From NCBI RefSeq assembly GCF_000143415.4, contig NW_003314267.1, positions 765,394-829,393 of the forward strand: a DNA stretch of 64,000 bases, given 5' to 3'. This DNA is from Selaginella moellendorffii (lineage: Eukaryota; Streptophyta; Lycopodiopsida; Selaginellales; Selaginellaceae). A program made the position numbers and the translations under genes. The notes beneath the pieces were generated by a model, which worked only from the letters and a program-made list of their open reading frames with translations, was not told where the DNA came from and ran no database searches. The first letter of the stretch is position 1. Every line of letters begins with the position of its first letter. Below, piece by piece: positions 34,527 through 47,202 of the stretch.

Positions 34527-35730
34527 ATGACGTATTTCCCTCTCAACACTGGCGCGAAGATTCCAGCCGTGGGTCTCGGGACTTGGCAATCCGATGGAGC
34601 GTCGTGTAAGCTAGCGGTCCAAACGGCGCTCGAGGTGGGCTACAGGCATTTGGACTGCGCGCACTTGTATGGCAACGAGATCGAGGTCGGGCAGGCTCTC
34701 GGGGCGGCTCTCAATGGTGGAATTCCCGGCCTCCGGCGAGAGGACGTGTTCGTCACCTCCAAGTTTTGGTGCACCACTGACACCTCCAAGCGGGTGGAGA
34801 TGGCTCTCACGGTCTCGCTCAAGAACTTGGGGGTGTCCTACTTGGATCTCTATCTGGTGCACTGGCCGGTGAGCTCCCAAGTCGGGGACGCCACGGATCC
34901 GCCTGGGAATGCCACCACCGAGCTCAAGAAGATGTCCCGGAGGCTCAAGTCGATCTGGCGGGCGATGGAGGCGCTGGTGGAGAGGGGCAAGGTTCGTGCG
35001 ATTGGAGTGAGCAACTTTGGGATCTCGCAGATACAGGAGGTGGTGAGCTTCGCGAGGATAATTCCAGCAGTCAACCAGGTGAGAGCTATCAGAACTTTAC
35101 CAAGTACCCCGATCTAACTCTCGTTCTTTCCTTGTCAAGGTTGAGCTCCACCCCTTCTGGCGTCAAGACGAGCTCGTCAAGTTCTGCCAGTCCAAAGGGA
35201 TCCACGTCTCAGCGCACACTCCTCTGGGATTTCCTGGAGCCCGCCTTGGCAGCTCCGGCAATCTCAGCTCCATGGGAGACGACGAAGTGGAAACCCGGAG
35301 CCAACCCATAGTTTTCTCGAGGTCGCGGTCTGTGCACGCTCCCATGCTCGGCACTTCAGCGGTGGCTGTCATTGCCAATCGGCTCCGCAAGACTCCGGCA
35401 CAGGTACTTTTGGTTCTTTCTTTTCTTTCAGCCTCAGAGCCCCGTCGTTTTCCTCCGCATTGATTGGAAACACGACACGCAATTGAATGGCAGGTCATCT
35501 TGCGGTGGGGCGTCCAGAGAGGAACGAGCGTGCTCCCTCGCAGCCTCAAGCCAGAGCGAATCAAGTCCAACTTCGACATACTCAACTGGTCCCTCTCGGA
35601 CGAGGATTGGAACTCGGTGAACACAATGGAGCCGCAGCTCAGGCTCATTGTGAGCAACCAGTCGTATCTCGGCGAGAACGGGAGGCCACTCCAAGCCGTG
35701 AACGAGATGGACGATGTCGATTTCCACTGA
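34527..35730 (+). CDS. NADPH-dependent aldo-keto reductase
   Basis: Three exons give 350 residues: 34527-35078, 35140-35403, 35494-35730. The open frame extends upstream to a GTG, but the ATG at 34527 gives the normal AKR start (FPLNTGAKIPAVGLGTWQ). The catalytic tetrad is visible: Asp43 and Tyr48 in HLDCAHLYGNE, Lys79 in TSKFW and His112 in LVHWP. GVSNFG and the late cofactor-binding part (GTSVLPRSLKPERIKSNF) are present. The fold is an (alpha/beta)8 barrel that reduces aldehydes and ketones using NADPH; plant AKR4C-type enzymes detoxify reactive carbonyls. An insertion (about residues 210-250, GDDEVETRSQPIVFSRSRS) makes it 20-30 residues longer than most relatives. Confidence 0.93.
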
Positions 35731-38176
35731 CTAGACCCATGGCAAAGGTAAGATCTCTCTTTCTCTCACACCTCTCTAGCTCACTCGTTTCTTCTTTGAA
35801 TGGACTAAAGTTTTGGACTAAAGTTTTGGCAGGACTGGAAGCTCACCTATATTTTTGTACAGTACACAAGCAAAAAAGAAACCAACACGAGCGATAATAA
35901 ATGCTTGCCACGTTATAGGGTTTATTGGAATTAAAATGCCATGTTGATAATAGTCTCATGCGGTGGATGTGACCATGCGTTGCCACCTTTTTAAAAGCTT
36001 ATCTTGATCAAGCATGCCATGCCCTTCAGCGTGTGCCCAGAAAGACATAGCCATTTGGGAGCACTCTTACTTACACTAGAGCAATAAAAGAGCTCCTTTA
36101 TACCTTCGCCATGCTTCAGCAAGTATCAAAAGGAGAACTACTTTAGCCAGGGCATCCAATTGTAGTGTTGTTTGCCAACACCAAAAGGCTTCGATCAAGT
36201 TAACTTCTTGGAAAACCTTTGGAAGCCAAGCACCTTGCAAACATTGGAACCAAGATGGATGATCCACACTTGACACATTAAACTCCATCGTTCATGGACG
36301 GAAGGCAACAGGGGAGTCTCCTACGTGAGCCTAGCGAGAACTTCTGGGGCGGACATCACAGCATGCTTTGGAGCCCGCTTCAAGTAGTGTGGAATCCAGG
36401 TAGCAAAACCCTCTGCACTGGCAAACCCTCTGGATTGCAAGAAACTTCTGAAGATTACAGATTCAGCTCTCTCTTGTCGAAGTACGTAGTGTCCGAATCA
36501 TCGACTGATAAGACACTGCCTCTCGTAGACTGATCCGTTCAATTGCTGTCTTAAAACCTGCCGGAATGCGGCCCTGTCAAAACCCTGCCAAAACCAAGAG
36601 AGGAAGCATCAAACATGGCGATGGAGGAAGCAGTGACCCAGGGAGTTGCGTGACTTTTTCACCGTAAAAAAGTTACGGGGTTTCATGCATCCTCAAATCA
36701 CTTCTGTTTCTCTTCGCCTCTCATCTCCAGCTCTAATCTCTCTCTCTCTCTCTCTTTCAGCTCCGGATGGCTGCGGCATTGGGCGCGCAGCGGTCGAGCT
36801 AATGTGATCATCCTCGCGGGAAATCGATCCATCGTCCTTATCAACTGGCAATGGAACTTGGTTCATAGCTAAGGAGTGGTTCTTCTTTGTTTCGATTTTT
36901 CTTCAGATTGATCACTGGGGATACTTCTTTCCTTTCGTTTTTATTTTTCAGGCATGCCAGCAAGGTCGAGTTCTTTGGTTTGGCCGATGAGTTGAGAGAG
37001 CATAAGGAGCAGAATTCCATGTCTTTCAGTGTCACAGGACAACGTTTGCAACTGAGGGGAATGGTAAATGTTGTTGCATTTGGAACCATCAGGTCTTCCT
37101 CAAGAAGCAACGTGTACTTGACCCCAATCAATTTATGATTGTTGTGAAAACACAAACAACGTTTGCGGTGCCAAAAAGCATTTTCCAGCTCAGAATTAAG
37201 CAGGGAGAAGAAAAAGGCAATTTCACATTTTCCGTCTGAAAGAATGAATTATGAACATCAAGCTTAGCATGCATACCATAGGCATCCAGATCCAAGTGCC
37301 TCAGACCTCTACTTAATCATCTTCTTGACCAACTTTAGATACAGGAGCAAGCGCCGGTACACCAGTAGTAGCAAAGACTTCCTCACCATGGTCTTACACT
37401 AGGACTTATGTTGATCACACAGCTTTCTTTTGATATAGTGAGGATGGAACGCAGTACAAAACTGTGGCTTGATGGAGGCCACTGTTTGTGCATTCTCTCT
37501 TCCGAGGAAGGACACTAGGCGGCTTCAAGCACAGGTCACAAACAATTTCTTTCACTCAATTCTTCCTTTCTTTCGTCGCTTCCAAACCATACTTCTACCA
37601 AGTGAGCGAAGACTGGAAACGGGAAGAGACGCACGAGAAGGCTTTGCACGCATCCTTTCTCAGCGTTTGGCATCAGCTGCGACACAAAGCTACGGGCAAA
37701 GTAACTGTTGCGTCCTTCCATCGATTTGCTACTCAGACAGGGTAGTAACTTTGCGTGATCAGATGCCGTCCATGTTACTGGTCTTCATTAGCAACTTTTT
37801 CGTGCAGAAAACAAAAAACTAATCACCAAAGTTTAAATGCTACAAACACTCAGTATATATAGAAATATCACTAAATCTTCCTTCCCAGCTTGCACTTACA
37901 CCATCAAACGGTGTAGAAAGTTGTGTTGCTTGCATCCGACAAGATCCGAATCCACCAGCAACCTCTGTTTTGTAAGATTTCTCCGCCCACATTTTCTCTT
38001 CCAGCAGAAAGAGAGCCACCTTCTCTCCAGCCGATGAAAAAGGCATCACTCCCGATTAAATCACATAGTGTTAAGCCACCGCCTTCAAGGTTTTGGTCCA
38101 AGTACCTAGCCATGCCTGCGAGAACCTGATCCTGTCCACTGCACATCCTGATGTATTTCCATCGCAAGCCTGGAAG
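35731..38176. other. Long intergenic stretch without a supportable gene
   Basis: About 2.4 kb. A (CT)n run precedes a CAG near 36739-36767, and small frames of 60-117 codons occur (for example 36887-37138 and 37469-37822). None carries a domain, a consistent splice structure or a family motif that I recognise. Parts may be gene relics. The right end likely holds the 3' UTR of the minus-strand gene that follows. Confidence 0.45.
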
Positions 38177-40283
38177 TCAGTGAGGCAGGAGCCTTCTATT
38201 CCTCCTCCACGACCTCCTGATCACCGAGAAGAGGTAGAGGAAGAAGAGGAAGAGCAGCGCCACCAGCAGCCCGGCAAGGATTGGAAGAAGCAGCGGGGTT
38301 GCTGCCACAGCCGTCGCCTGTAAGTTGAGATCGTTGGAGGAAGCCAGCTGAAGATCTGCATTGTTGCCCCTGCCTTCGCCTTCCAACAGCGAGCTCAGGA
38401 TGGCATTGCTGCTGCTAATGCCCTCTCCTTCAAATAACTCGATGAAATCATTGACACTGCCGCTGCTCATACCGGCGTCATACAATAAACTTTGAGAGGT
38501 CGATGTTGAAGTCTCTTCAACTTCTTGAAACTTTTCTGTGTTGATCCTCTTGGCCTTCCCACCATCCTTGTCCAAGCTTCGAGGGAACCACCGCCACATA
38601 GAAGGTGGTGGCGATGGTGAAGCACTGCCACTGTTGCTGCTGCTGCTAGCTTTCTTAGTGTCACCACTCCTGTCGATTTCCCTCCTGGCCAGTAACTTTC
38701 GAGATGATCCTGCTGCTGCATGAGACTTTAGCACCTGTTCAATATCTTAGTACGAATACATCTGATTTCTGTCAGCAGAGACATACCTTGTAGGATGACT
38801 CCTTCGCCATTGCTGCCGCACTGTTCTTGTATGGAAGCGTCCTGACGGTGCTGGTGCCATCGCCTTGCAAGCTCCGCCAAAAGACTGAAGCTGGTGTCGA
38901 TGAAATATCAGCTTGCCTCAACTTTCGAAATCCTGCTGCATGATGAGACTTTAGCACCTGTTCAGTGTCCATCTTAGTACGAATACATCTGATTAGAGAC
39001 ATACCGTGTAGGATGACTCCTCGGCCACAAGTTCTTCGTTATTCTTGTCTGGAGGCTTTCTCACGGTGCTGGTCCCATCGCCTCGCAAGCTCTGCCAGAA
39101 GACTGCAGCCGGTGGCGATGAAATACCACCTTGTTCTTCTCCATCTTCTTGCACTGCTGCAAACTTCTGCCTCAGTGGAGCTATGAAGCGATCCACCCCG
39201 TGGAATACAGGACCATTCTCGCTGATGGGAGGAGCTGGTGCTGCTTCCAGTAGCATCCGTCGAGAGGTAATCACTGGGAGCCGAGAAGTGATCACTGGGA
39301 ATCGATGCCACCCCAGAAAGTTCTTGAGTTCTTCCAATAATTCCTGGGACGTCACCTCATCCTCCTCCAAGCCCGCGTCCAAAAGCCTGCTCCATATTTC
39401 TGCTTTTATGGACCGAAGAGTTTCCGGTAACTTCCAAGTCCAGGTCTCAATCAGCTGCTTAAGTTCCTCCACCTCTAGGTGCATATCAGCTTTGGACGGT
39501 AGCTCCAGCGATGGGAGAGGCGACCGCAGTGAATCCAGACTCCAGGTCCGAAACAAGCTCTTGATGTCCTCCCAGCTCAGGTTTTCATCGTCGTCATCGT
39601 TGAGTCCAGTCGTCTTGCCACCAAAAGAAGAATACTGAACTGAATCCACAGTGCCAACCATGACCGCCTCCGGCTGCAAGAGAAGATTGGGGTGAGCCCG
39701 TAAAGCAAACCATCTTAGCGCTCGAGTTACCTCTTGCAAATCATCCTCGAGTACAGGTAATGGTGGTGGATCATACTCGGGACCACTAGGTGCTGGGTCA
39801 CTGCTGGTGATCACTGCCTCGAGCTGTGAGGGTGGTGCTACCGAGGACGAACCAAAGTAATCCTCCAGCTCGATTGGAGTCACTACCTCTCGCACAAAGC
39901 TCATCGCCGGCTGCAAGAGAAGATTAACAAGAGGAGCAGACCATATAGATCGAGTTACCTCTTGCAAATCCTCCAATGGTGGTGCATCATACTCTGGAAC
40001 ACTTGATGCTGCATCACTGCTGGCGATCACTGCCTCGACCTCGAGCTGCGAGGGCAGTGCTGGGAAATCCTCCGCTTGCTTGTCCGATCGCGCTGATGCT
40101 GCTGCGCCAGGAATCTGCACGCACCCGAAAAATGTCAAAAAAAAAGAGAAGAGAACAGGAGCGAGCTCTACATACTTCCAGGAGGATCTTCAATCCTGTG
40201 GCCTGTGTGCTTGCCTGTGTGCTTTCTGCCTGTGCGCTTGGAGCGCGTCGCAACCACGAGAACGCCAACGCCAAAGCTTCCAT
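38177..40283 (-). CDS. Unrecognised C-terminally membrane-anchored protein with duplicated exons
   Basis: Six exons on the minus strand give 613 residues: 40283-40176, 40114-39959, 39910-39731, 39673-39005, 38957-38787, 38734-38177. All junctions are phase 0. I do not recognise a family. Exons 2 and 3 share a module (QLExEAVIxSSD, PEYDxPPL, ending LEDLQE) and their following introns both begin GTAACTCGA and end TTCTCTTGCAG. The end of exon 4 and exon 5 share another module (VFWxSLxGDGTSTVR, then AEESSY or AKESSY), and introns 4 and 5 are nearly identical. The C-terminus has one strong hydrophobic helix (LLLPILAGLLVALLFLFFLY) followed by basic RRSWRRNRR, suggesting a tail anchor with most of the protein outside. 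Many Ser/Asp/Glu residues suggest disorder. It may be a lineage-specific gene. Confidence 0.72.
38735..39125. repeat. Recent exon-plus-intron tandem duplication, about 213 bp apart
   Basis: The block at about 38958-39125 (end of exon 4 plus intron 4) and the block at about 38735-38912 (exon 5 plus intron 5) are close copies. Shared sequence includes GATGACTCCT, the GACGG/CACGG..TGGTGCCATCGCC-like coding part, and the intron core AGTACGAATACATCTGAT. The intron sequence is as similar as the exon sequence, which argues for a recent event. Confidence 0.75.
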
Positions 40284-41650
40284 CGCCGCCAATATAATAG
40301 GGCATAAGAAAAAGAGGGTTACTATGTAAAGTAAAATAAAAATGAATTGAAATATCGTGAAAGGTCCGATGATCGTTATCTATGGGTAGATACTGAATCT
40401 CCTTCATATAGAAATAGAAACACCACTTATCTGCCGGATCCATCCCAGATCTTATTCCAGGATCACCACTATGACCTTATGAATATGCACCATTTTCCGT
40501 CAACTCTGGTGGTCGAAAAACCAATTTCGTCGTCTATTGGGGAGAGCGATGTCGCACAAGTTTGCAACAGTGCAGCAATAGCTACAACCACCCAACTGAT
40601 TACGGACACAACAGTAGTGCCTCTTCTTGGGATTGCACTCCTCCAAACGGGTTGCACCGCCAAATGGGTTAAGCAGACGGAGCCACAACAGAGCACAAAG
40701 ATTTCATTCAATACAATGGCCAACATGCTTATGTTTAAAAGGCGTGCATTCTCTTCAGGCGTTAGACAGCCCCACAAATACAAGTGCCATTGCAAGCAGC
40801 AAGAGGAGGCAGAATGAGGTGGGATATCTGGTGCGAATCCTGTATTTTTTTTTTCATTTTTGTACTAAAAAAGGTTCTTTTTGTTAATCAATGTCTTTTA
40901 ACATTTTGTCCAGCAGGGTGCCAGGTATGCCCTCGCTGCCACCTTGTCAACTTTAAAGATTCTTGTCTATCAAGAGTGCTGGAGCTCCGGTTTTGAACGT
41001 AACCACGCCTAATCATTGATCTAAAACCTTGCTATTGTAGAGAAAGCATGCTGAGGCAAATGGTAAAACATGCATTCACCATCAAGTAATAGTATCGTAC
41101 TTGTCTCTTGCAACTCAGCATACTCAGTTTGTAGAATTTAAAACTCAAAAGTTGTCTAGAGTTTGCCCATACCTTTCCATGCAAGAGATTGTCACGTCAG
41201 AGCCCTGCATAGTACGCGTTTCTCTTCCCTTGGACCCAATCCCTATCATCAGCAAACATAAATTGCCCGATCTCAACTTCTTGCGGTATCAGAAAATGGT
41301 TTTGGTTTCCACGAAGGATACTCCTTGTCACTTTTTGTGTGCTGAATTCCTGCTAGTCTCAGCCATGGATGTGTTTCTCTGGACTTGAGATCTGTAAAAC
41401 TAGAGCTTGAGGTAGGAGTATGTCTGCACATGTCTCGCTAGCTCCATCAACGCCAATGTCTTTGATGCTATGCCAGGGCCGTGGAAGTTATTATGAGTCA
41501 GACATTCCTTCCGGTCAAATTTTTGCAAATAAAGTTTCCTATTGAAACTCTTTTCCCATATAAAAAAAGCAGGAGCCACTTCAACATGCAATTGGGTAAA
41601 TACACGATAGAGTGATTCAATAAAGTGGTAAAAAGTAATCAAAACTTTAT
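40284..41650. other. Unassigned region with small open frames
   Basis: A 156-codon plus frame (40347-40817) and an overlapping 108-codon minus frame (40795-40469) exist. The latter has hydrophobic stretches, but neither has a domain that I recognise or a frame-consistent splice context. Annotated as no supported gene. Confidence 0.35.
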
Positions 41651-44239
41651 TCATGTATTTTTTGTCACAAATTAAAATTTTACAATTGGTTTTATTTTCA
41701 AAATAATTGTGATCTTCACAACACTAATTCAAAAAGTTTTCAAATATTTTTTAATAAAAAGTTATGAGGTGGTTTTAGTGTCATTTAAATTATTTTTTAT
41801 TACTTTGTTGTACCGCTCAATTATCACCTACGGTTTTGATACAAAATGGATATGAAAGTGGATATAGTTTCTGAGTAAATATTGAAGAACCAGATAGTGT
41901 AAATGATGGTTATAGCTTCTTTCTCAACCTCTTAAGGATCTTTTGGAGTTTCTCAAAAGCATACAAGTGAGTTGATGACTAGGTAAATGACTTATCCTTT
42001 CTAGAGGGGAAGAAACTTGAGCATAATCTTGGATGAAACACTTAAAGAACTTTGAAACTTTGGTTATTTGGGCATGGAATGAGGTTAAATATAATGTATA
42101 TGATTATGGGATAAAACTTGAATATACTCTCACATTTTTAGAACTTGGGATAAAATAGTTATTAAAGGTTCTCTCATCAAATAATTTCAGAGCAAATGAC
42201 ATGAGTATTGATTAGTAGCCACTTAAAATATAATATACCTTTGAATTAAGTATATTCTTACTCTTAATTCATAAATACATTCTTTGTTTTGTAAGGCATC
42301 TACTGATAAAGGAATCCATTGTGTAATTGGATGATTAGTTGTTTTATATGAAATAACCAATCTATATAATGGAAAGATTGACAAATTCAATGTGGAAATG
42401 GAGGTGTTAGTTTTCCTTAGTTCAATAAATATTGCTAATAAATGAGCACATTAAAATTGCTATGCTAGCCCTTATATTTGATTTCAAAATCACACTAATT
42501 TTGTATTTGGTTTAAGTGCTCTATATGTATAGTCCCATTTTAGACACCCAAAAGTACCACTGACATATTAATTTCTTATGCTATGAAAAAACAGAATATG
42601 GTGTAGGTAGTTTTAGACTACTAATGAGATAATATAAACAAATATACCACAATTGATTTAAAGCATAAATGCCTATTCACTAAGTCCCACTAACTTGAAC
42701 TTCCTCACTATGTAACTATATCCTTTGTCACTAAGTAAAAACCACTCCTCTTCCTTTCTATGGTTTGTGAATCACAGCTCCAAGGCATCCTCATGTGCCT
42801 AAGTTAGCCTTCTCGCTAAGAGTATATAATCAAGGTTGGGACTCTAATTTAACCTTTGCATATGCATCTACAGATGGCATCATATAAGATGCTTAGTATG
42901 TGATGCACCAAACTTAAATTTATGGTAATTAGCTTTTCTTTCATAAGTGCATTACGGATCACAACTTAAAAACCTCATTCATCCTAACTTTCATGTTCTC
43001 TCACTGGGTAAATTAGGTAATCAACTTATAATCATACATGGACTTCTCCATGTTTGGCCTTATGGGCCTTCTTTTTTAAAGTTAACTCTAGGAATTTAAT
43101 TTTTTTGACACCAAGTCACTTAACTGTAAGTAAAAGAGACAATCCATTAGGGTTCAAATATAAATATAAAGGATTTATAAAAAAGAGTGCACCCCCTTTT
43201 TCAATTGGTTAAGGGATATTTGGGGTTAAGCATCTTTAGATTTAAGTAATATTTTACTGTATAACCTCCTAAATGAAAAGTCTAAATTCAAGAGATTATA
43301 TTAATCCACGTAAAATGGTTCTATGCATAAGCAAATCCTCAAATTCCAAACTTCTATTTAAAGTAATTCTTATGAATATGTAGGGATTACTTCCCTAACC
43401 TTGATAGCTTAACTTTATAGCAAGCTTCAAAACTTCTACTCTAATTTCACATATAATTACAAACCAATTATACTTGGTTTCCTAATTACTATTTTACTCA
43501 AATTTGCCTTTGGAATAATAAGGGGATTTCACCCTTTAGTTTGTCAAGACCTCTCTTTTCACAAATTTTCTACTTATCATTTAGTTTAATATATACACTT
43601 TCATACTTTAGACTCTTTATAGTACTATGGTTGCAAGCAGTAAATCCTAGATTAAGTGACTAAAGTAAAATGAAAAATTTAATCTCAAAACTAAATTATT
43701 TATAATTCCAAAATAAGTGAAATTTACTTTATAACTCACATAGATTGGGAATATCAACTATTTGATCTCCTATGGGAGATAGAGTTAGCTTTTGAATATT
43801 TTACCAAGTCACCCCACTTGTCCATCCATTTTCAACTTAGCTTTGGACTCCTCAATCATCACCCACCATATAAGTAGAGCCTTCCTTAGTCATACTAGGC
43901 TTTAGACTCCTTAATCATCACCCACCACATAAATGTAACCTTCCTTAGTCATACTAGCCCTACTAGTTCCATTAGAATCCTTCCTTTACCATCCCATAGT
44001 GACTCACTAAACCCTCCAAGGTTTTGGAGATAATTATTTTAGGCTTTCACCCTTAGTCTCGAATTTGATCTCAAACTTAGTCTTGGACCTAGTTTTGGAT
44101 TTAGTTTTGGATTTGGTTGTAGACTTAGTTTCAAACTGAGTCTCAGACTTAGATGTAAGCCACAATTTATTTTTTTCAATTTGTTAACTTACCTCGTCTA
44201 TCCGACCACCACGGCCTTGGCTTTAGCCTTAGTTAAGTT
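41651..44239. other. AT-rich repeat-derived DNA
   Basis: About 2.6 kb of AT-rich sequence with no coding frame. Short motifs recur elsewhere: CATTAGGGTTCAAATATAAA (about 43147) also occurs near 63676. TTAAGTGACTAAAGTAAAAT (about 43653) matches the terminal part of the outer LTRs at about 45685 and 53737. Near 43851-43955 a unit of about 60 bp (ATCATCACCCACCA, then CCTTCCTTAGTCATACTAG) is present twice. This looks like layered retroelement debris. Confidence 0.6.
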
Positions 44240-44714
44240 TGTGAAACACAAAATCCCTAAGCCCCAAAGTGGAGCCGGAAGGGCGCCACATGGTAGTGGC
44301 CGAAGCAAAAGCCAAACGAGCGTAACATGTTTGGACTAAAAGCTCCGACTTGAAAGGTCGAGAGTGGGAGTGGAACTCCCAACAAAATGCTCGAGGAACA
44401 AGCGCGAAGCGAGCAATAAGCGAGGCTCTAAAAAGGGACCCAAAAGGACCAAGATGGAGTCCGCGATGGAGTCCGAGGTGGAGTCTGAGATGGAGTCTGA
44501 GATGGACCTGAGATGGAGTCCGAGATGGACCGAGACGGAGTCCGAGATGGAGTCCAAGGTGGAGTCCGAGATGGAGTCCGAGATGGACCCGAGATGGAGT
44601 CCGAGATGGACCGAGACGGAGTCCGAGATGGAGTCTGAGATGGACCCAAGATGGAATCCAAGATGGAGTCCGAGAAGGACTCGAGATGGAGTCCGAGGTC
44701 GAGACCGAGACCGG

Positions 44715-44755
<41 letters not shown>

Positions 44756-45724
44756 GGACCAAGACTGAGACCGAGGCCAAGGCCGAGACCGAGCCCGAGC
44801 CCGAGTCTGAGTCCAAGTCCGAGTCCGAGTTCGAGCTTGAGAAGGTGAAAGCCCAAAGCGTTCGTCTCCCAGACCCTAGGGGGTTTGGTGAGCTCCAAAA
44901 GTATAGTAAGGGGGAGGACTGTAGTGGAGCCAGTTTGGCCCAGGAAGGCCAAACCCAGTGTTGGGTAATGAACTGACCACTGGGAAGTCCAAGACTAGAG
45001 TGAATACGGACTGACAAGCGGGGTAGCTTGGTGAAGTGTTCAAGAGCCGGCTCTAGTTCCCCCGGGAGATCGATTGGCCGATGCTCCCAATCCAAGTGTG
45101 GGTGGCACTACCTACTTGGATACCTGGTGTGGCTCAACAGAACCTCGCTCTAAGCACATGGCTAAAGCACCTAAAGGCGGAAGGTGGGGAGAGTACCCGT
45201 GGGCCACGGTGTTCCGAAATATTGTCCCGAAGTCCCAAATGGGGGAAACCGGGCCTGTGGGCCTTGATCTGGTGGCAGTGCTGGTGAACATAGCCATGGA
45301 CGGAAAAGGGACTTGGCAGGAACTGACAAAGGGATATTGGGGAAGGCTATTCCCCATGTTTGTGGGCATCCTAAGGATGCTAAGGAGTGGATTTGGGAAG
45401 ACCACTTGTGGATGGATGGCCCAGTCTTGGAGAGACGGGATTGTGATACAAGTGGTATTGGACCACTAGTGCGGCAAAGGTGAATGGGCATGGCCTTAGC
45501 ATAACGGGCTGATATGTCTATAGTACCTTTGGGTGTCGATCTTGGGACTGGACACGTGGAGCACTTGGACTAAGTGCAAGGGATGAGTGGCATGGATGCC
45601 ATTCTCGGGACTAGTAAGTCCCAAGTCCTGAATTGAACTTAAGGAGGTTGTGAATGAGACTCTTCCAAGTGGACAGAGGTGTGGTTAAGTGACTAAAGTA
45701 AAATGGAAAAATTAGTCACTTACA
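44240..45724 (+). repeat. 5' LTR of the outer element
   Basis: 1485 bp, TG...CA ends. It contains a purine-rich minisatellite (12-bp unit ATGGAGTCCGAG and a 6-bp GACCGA array, about 44450-44830). It differs from the 3' LTR by repeat number, point changes and two blocks missing from this copy. Confidence 0.9.
44450..44830 (+). repeat. Purine-rich minisatellite inside the LTR
   Basis: Twelve- and fifteen-base variants of GATGGAGTCCGA are followed by a run of GACCGA hexamers and then GAGTCC units. The strand bias (almost no T except in the fixed positions) leaves several frames open on both strands. These give Glu/Ser/Met- or Leu/Gly-rich hypothetical peptides, which I treat as artefacts. The same array occurs at about 52378-52800. 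Confidence 0.9.
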
Positions 45725-45727
45725 ACT

Positions 45728-45738
45728 TGGTATCAGAG
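45728..45738 (+). other. Primer-binding site (initiator tRNA-Met type)
   Basis: TGGTATCAGAG begins 3 bp after the 5' LTR end. This matches the 3' end of plant initiator tRNA-Met, the usual minus-strand primer. Confidence 0.85.
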
Positions 45739-46804
45739 TTGTTCCTTAGTCCGACTTTTATTGGTGTTGAAGTATACCACCACTAGTATTGGCATTGGAA
45801 GGTCCTAAGAGTGGGCCTATCCTTAAGGAGTAGCATGTTGAGAGGACATGGCTCTCCACTCAAGTTCATGCATGAACTTGGGCGCGATGTGGTGGATAGA
45901 AAAGGGGCCAGTAAGGGAACGACTTTGGGATCTTGGGAACAGTATAAGGGTTTCCTCAGAGAGTTGAGAATGTGATCCAGATGAGTGTTTGACGTAGCCA
46001 ACTGGCTAATGTAGTTGTGGTAAATGACTATAGTTAAAATCACGTGAAAGATAGGGACTCCAAAGCAATAAAGGAGTCACAAGATTATCCTCATATAGTT
46101 GAGGTTAGTGCTTATGAATGTGAGACCAAAAGTAATGACCACAGGAGGTCAAATACAGAAAAGGACACGGTTCTTTCAAGGTTCCCAAAGATGATTCTAG
46201 GTAGCTTAGTACCTAGAAAGGCCAAGTGTAAATGGTTCAAAGCACATGCGAAATCAGAGTGGCGCAACAGAAGCGTGGTCTTAAAGCTTGCCATGAGGCA
46301 AGGCTATCAAGGTTAGGGAAGTAGTTCCCGAGTGTTCAAAGAGAGGGCTTTGAACGAAAATCGATGGTCAACGACTTTCACGCTTATGCAGGAACCATGT
46401 TACAGTGGTCGGAGGACTTGCCAAGCGAGATTAGCAAGTTGGGGGAACGAATACCCTAGTTGAAGGTGATTACTTATAAAGGGTGGGCCACGGGGCCAAG
46501 CATGGAGGAGTCCATGCATGATCACGGACTTGTCAAGTGAGAGGACTTGGCAGTGTGGAGGAACTAGGTTCCTAAGCTGTGATCTGTAGCGCGCTTTAAA
46601 TATAAGTTGGTGCACCGGTGTGGGGAGTCATGCTAGGCATCTAGGGTGATACCGTCCGTAGATGCATATATGGAGGTTGGGTCCAAGTCCCAACCCTCTA
46701 GTGCTTGGGTTCGAGTCCTAAATCATTAGGGTGTGGTGATGGTTTGGAATATGAAGACACTCATATTTCGGTGGTCATGGACTCTCAGTGAGGAGACTGG
46801 TTTG

Positions 46805-47191
46805 TGTCAAGACCCCTAACAAGATCAAGACTAGAAAATGCTAAAGACAAAGAGAAAAAGCTAGTGAAAACAAAGAAGAGGCCTTAGACTGGTGTTGATT
46901 CAAATTGTGGAGAAATGGAACAAGGCTAATTTATATATACTATAGGTTGATGAAGCTCCACCACTCTTGGATCGAAGATGGCCTAAATATAGTTGAGGTT
47001 GAGGAGGTGCCACATCAATATCAAGAATGTGGCTCGATACTCAGGAATCGGGAAGTGTTTTGAGAGTCAGGAATAGGGAAGTGTCTCGAGAGTCAGGAAT
47101 AGGGAAGTGTCTCGAGAATCAGGAATGTGGTCTGCAGGTCAGGAATCCAATGAGATTCAGGAATGTGGCAAGGATTGGGGGATTCCTGACA
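46805..47191 (-). repeat. 3' LTR of the chromovirus
   Basis: 387 bp; equal in length to its partner at 50403-50789. Contains a TATATATA-like stretch (about 46931-46942) and a cluster of AGTCAGGAAT-type short repeats (about 47037-47165). Confidence 0.93.
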
Positions 47192-47202
47192 GCACCCCCT
47201 CC

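Noticed and set aside
36887-37138. 83-codon frame after a CAG, considered as an exon
   Set aside because: No partner exon, family motif or stop in a consistent gene model.
40347-40817. 156-codon plus frame, considered as an organellar DNA insertion
   Set aside because: I could not match it to any plastid or mitochondrial gene and found no splice context. Left unassigned.
44229-45095. Long minus frame rich in Leu-Gly and Ser-Val repeats inside the LTR, with overlapping plus frames rich in Glu/Ser/Met
   Set aside because: These come from the purine minisatellite in the LTR, where several frames stay open at once. The same happens in the other LTR (52010-52855). No protein family features.
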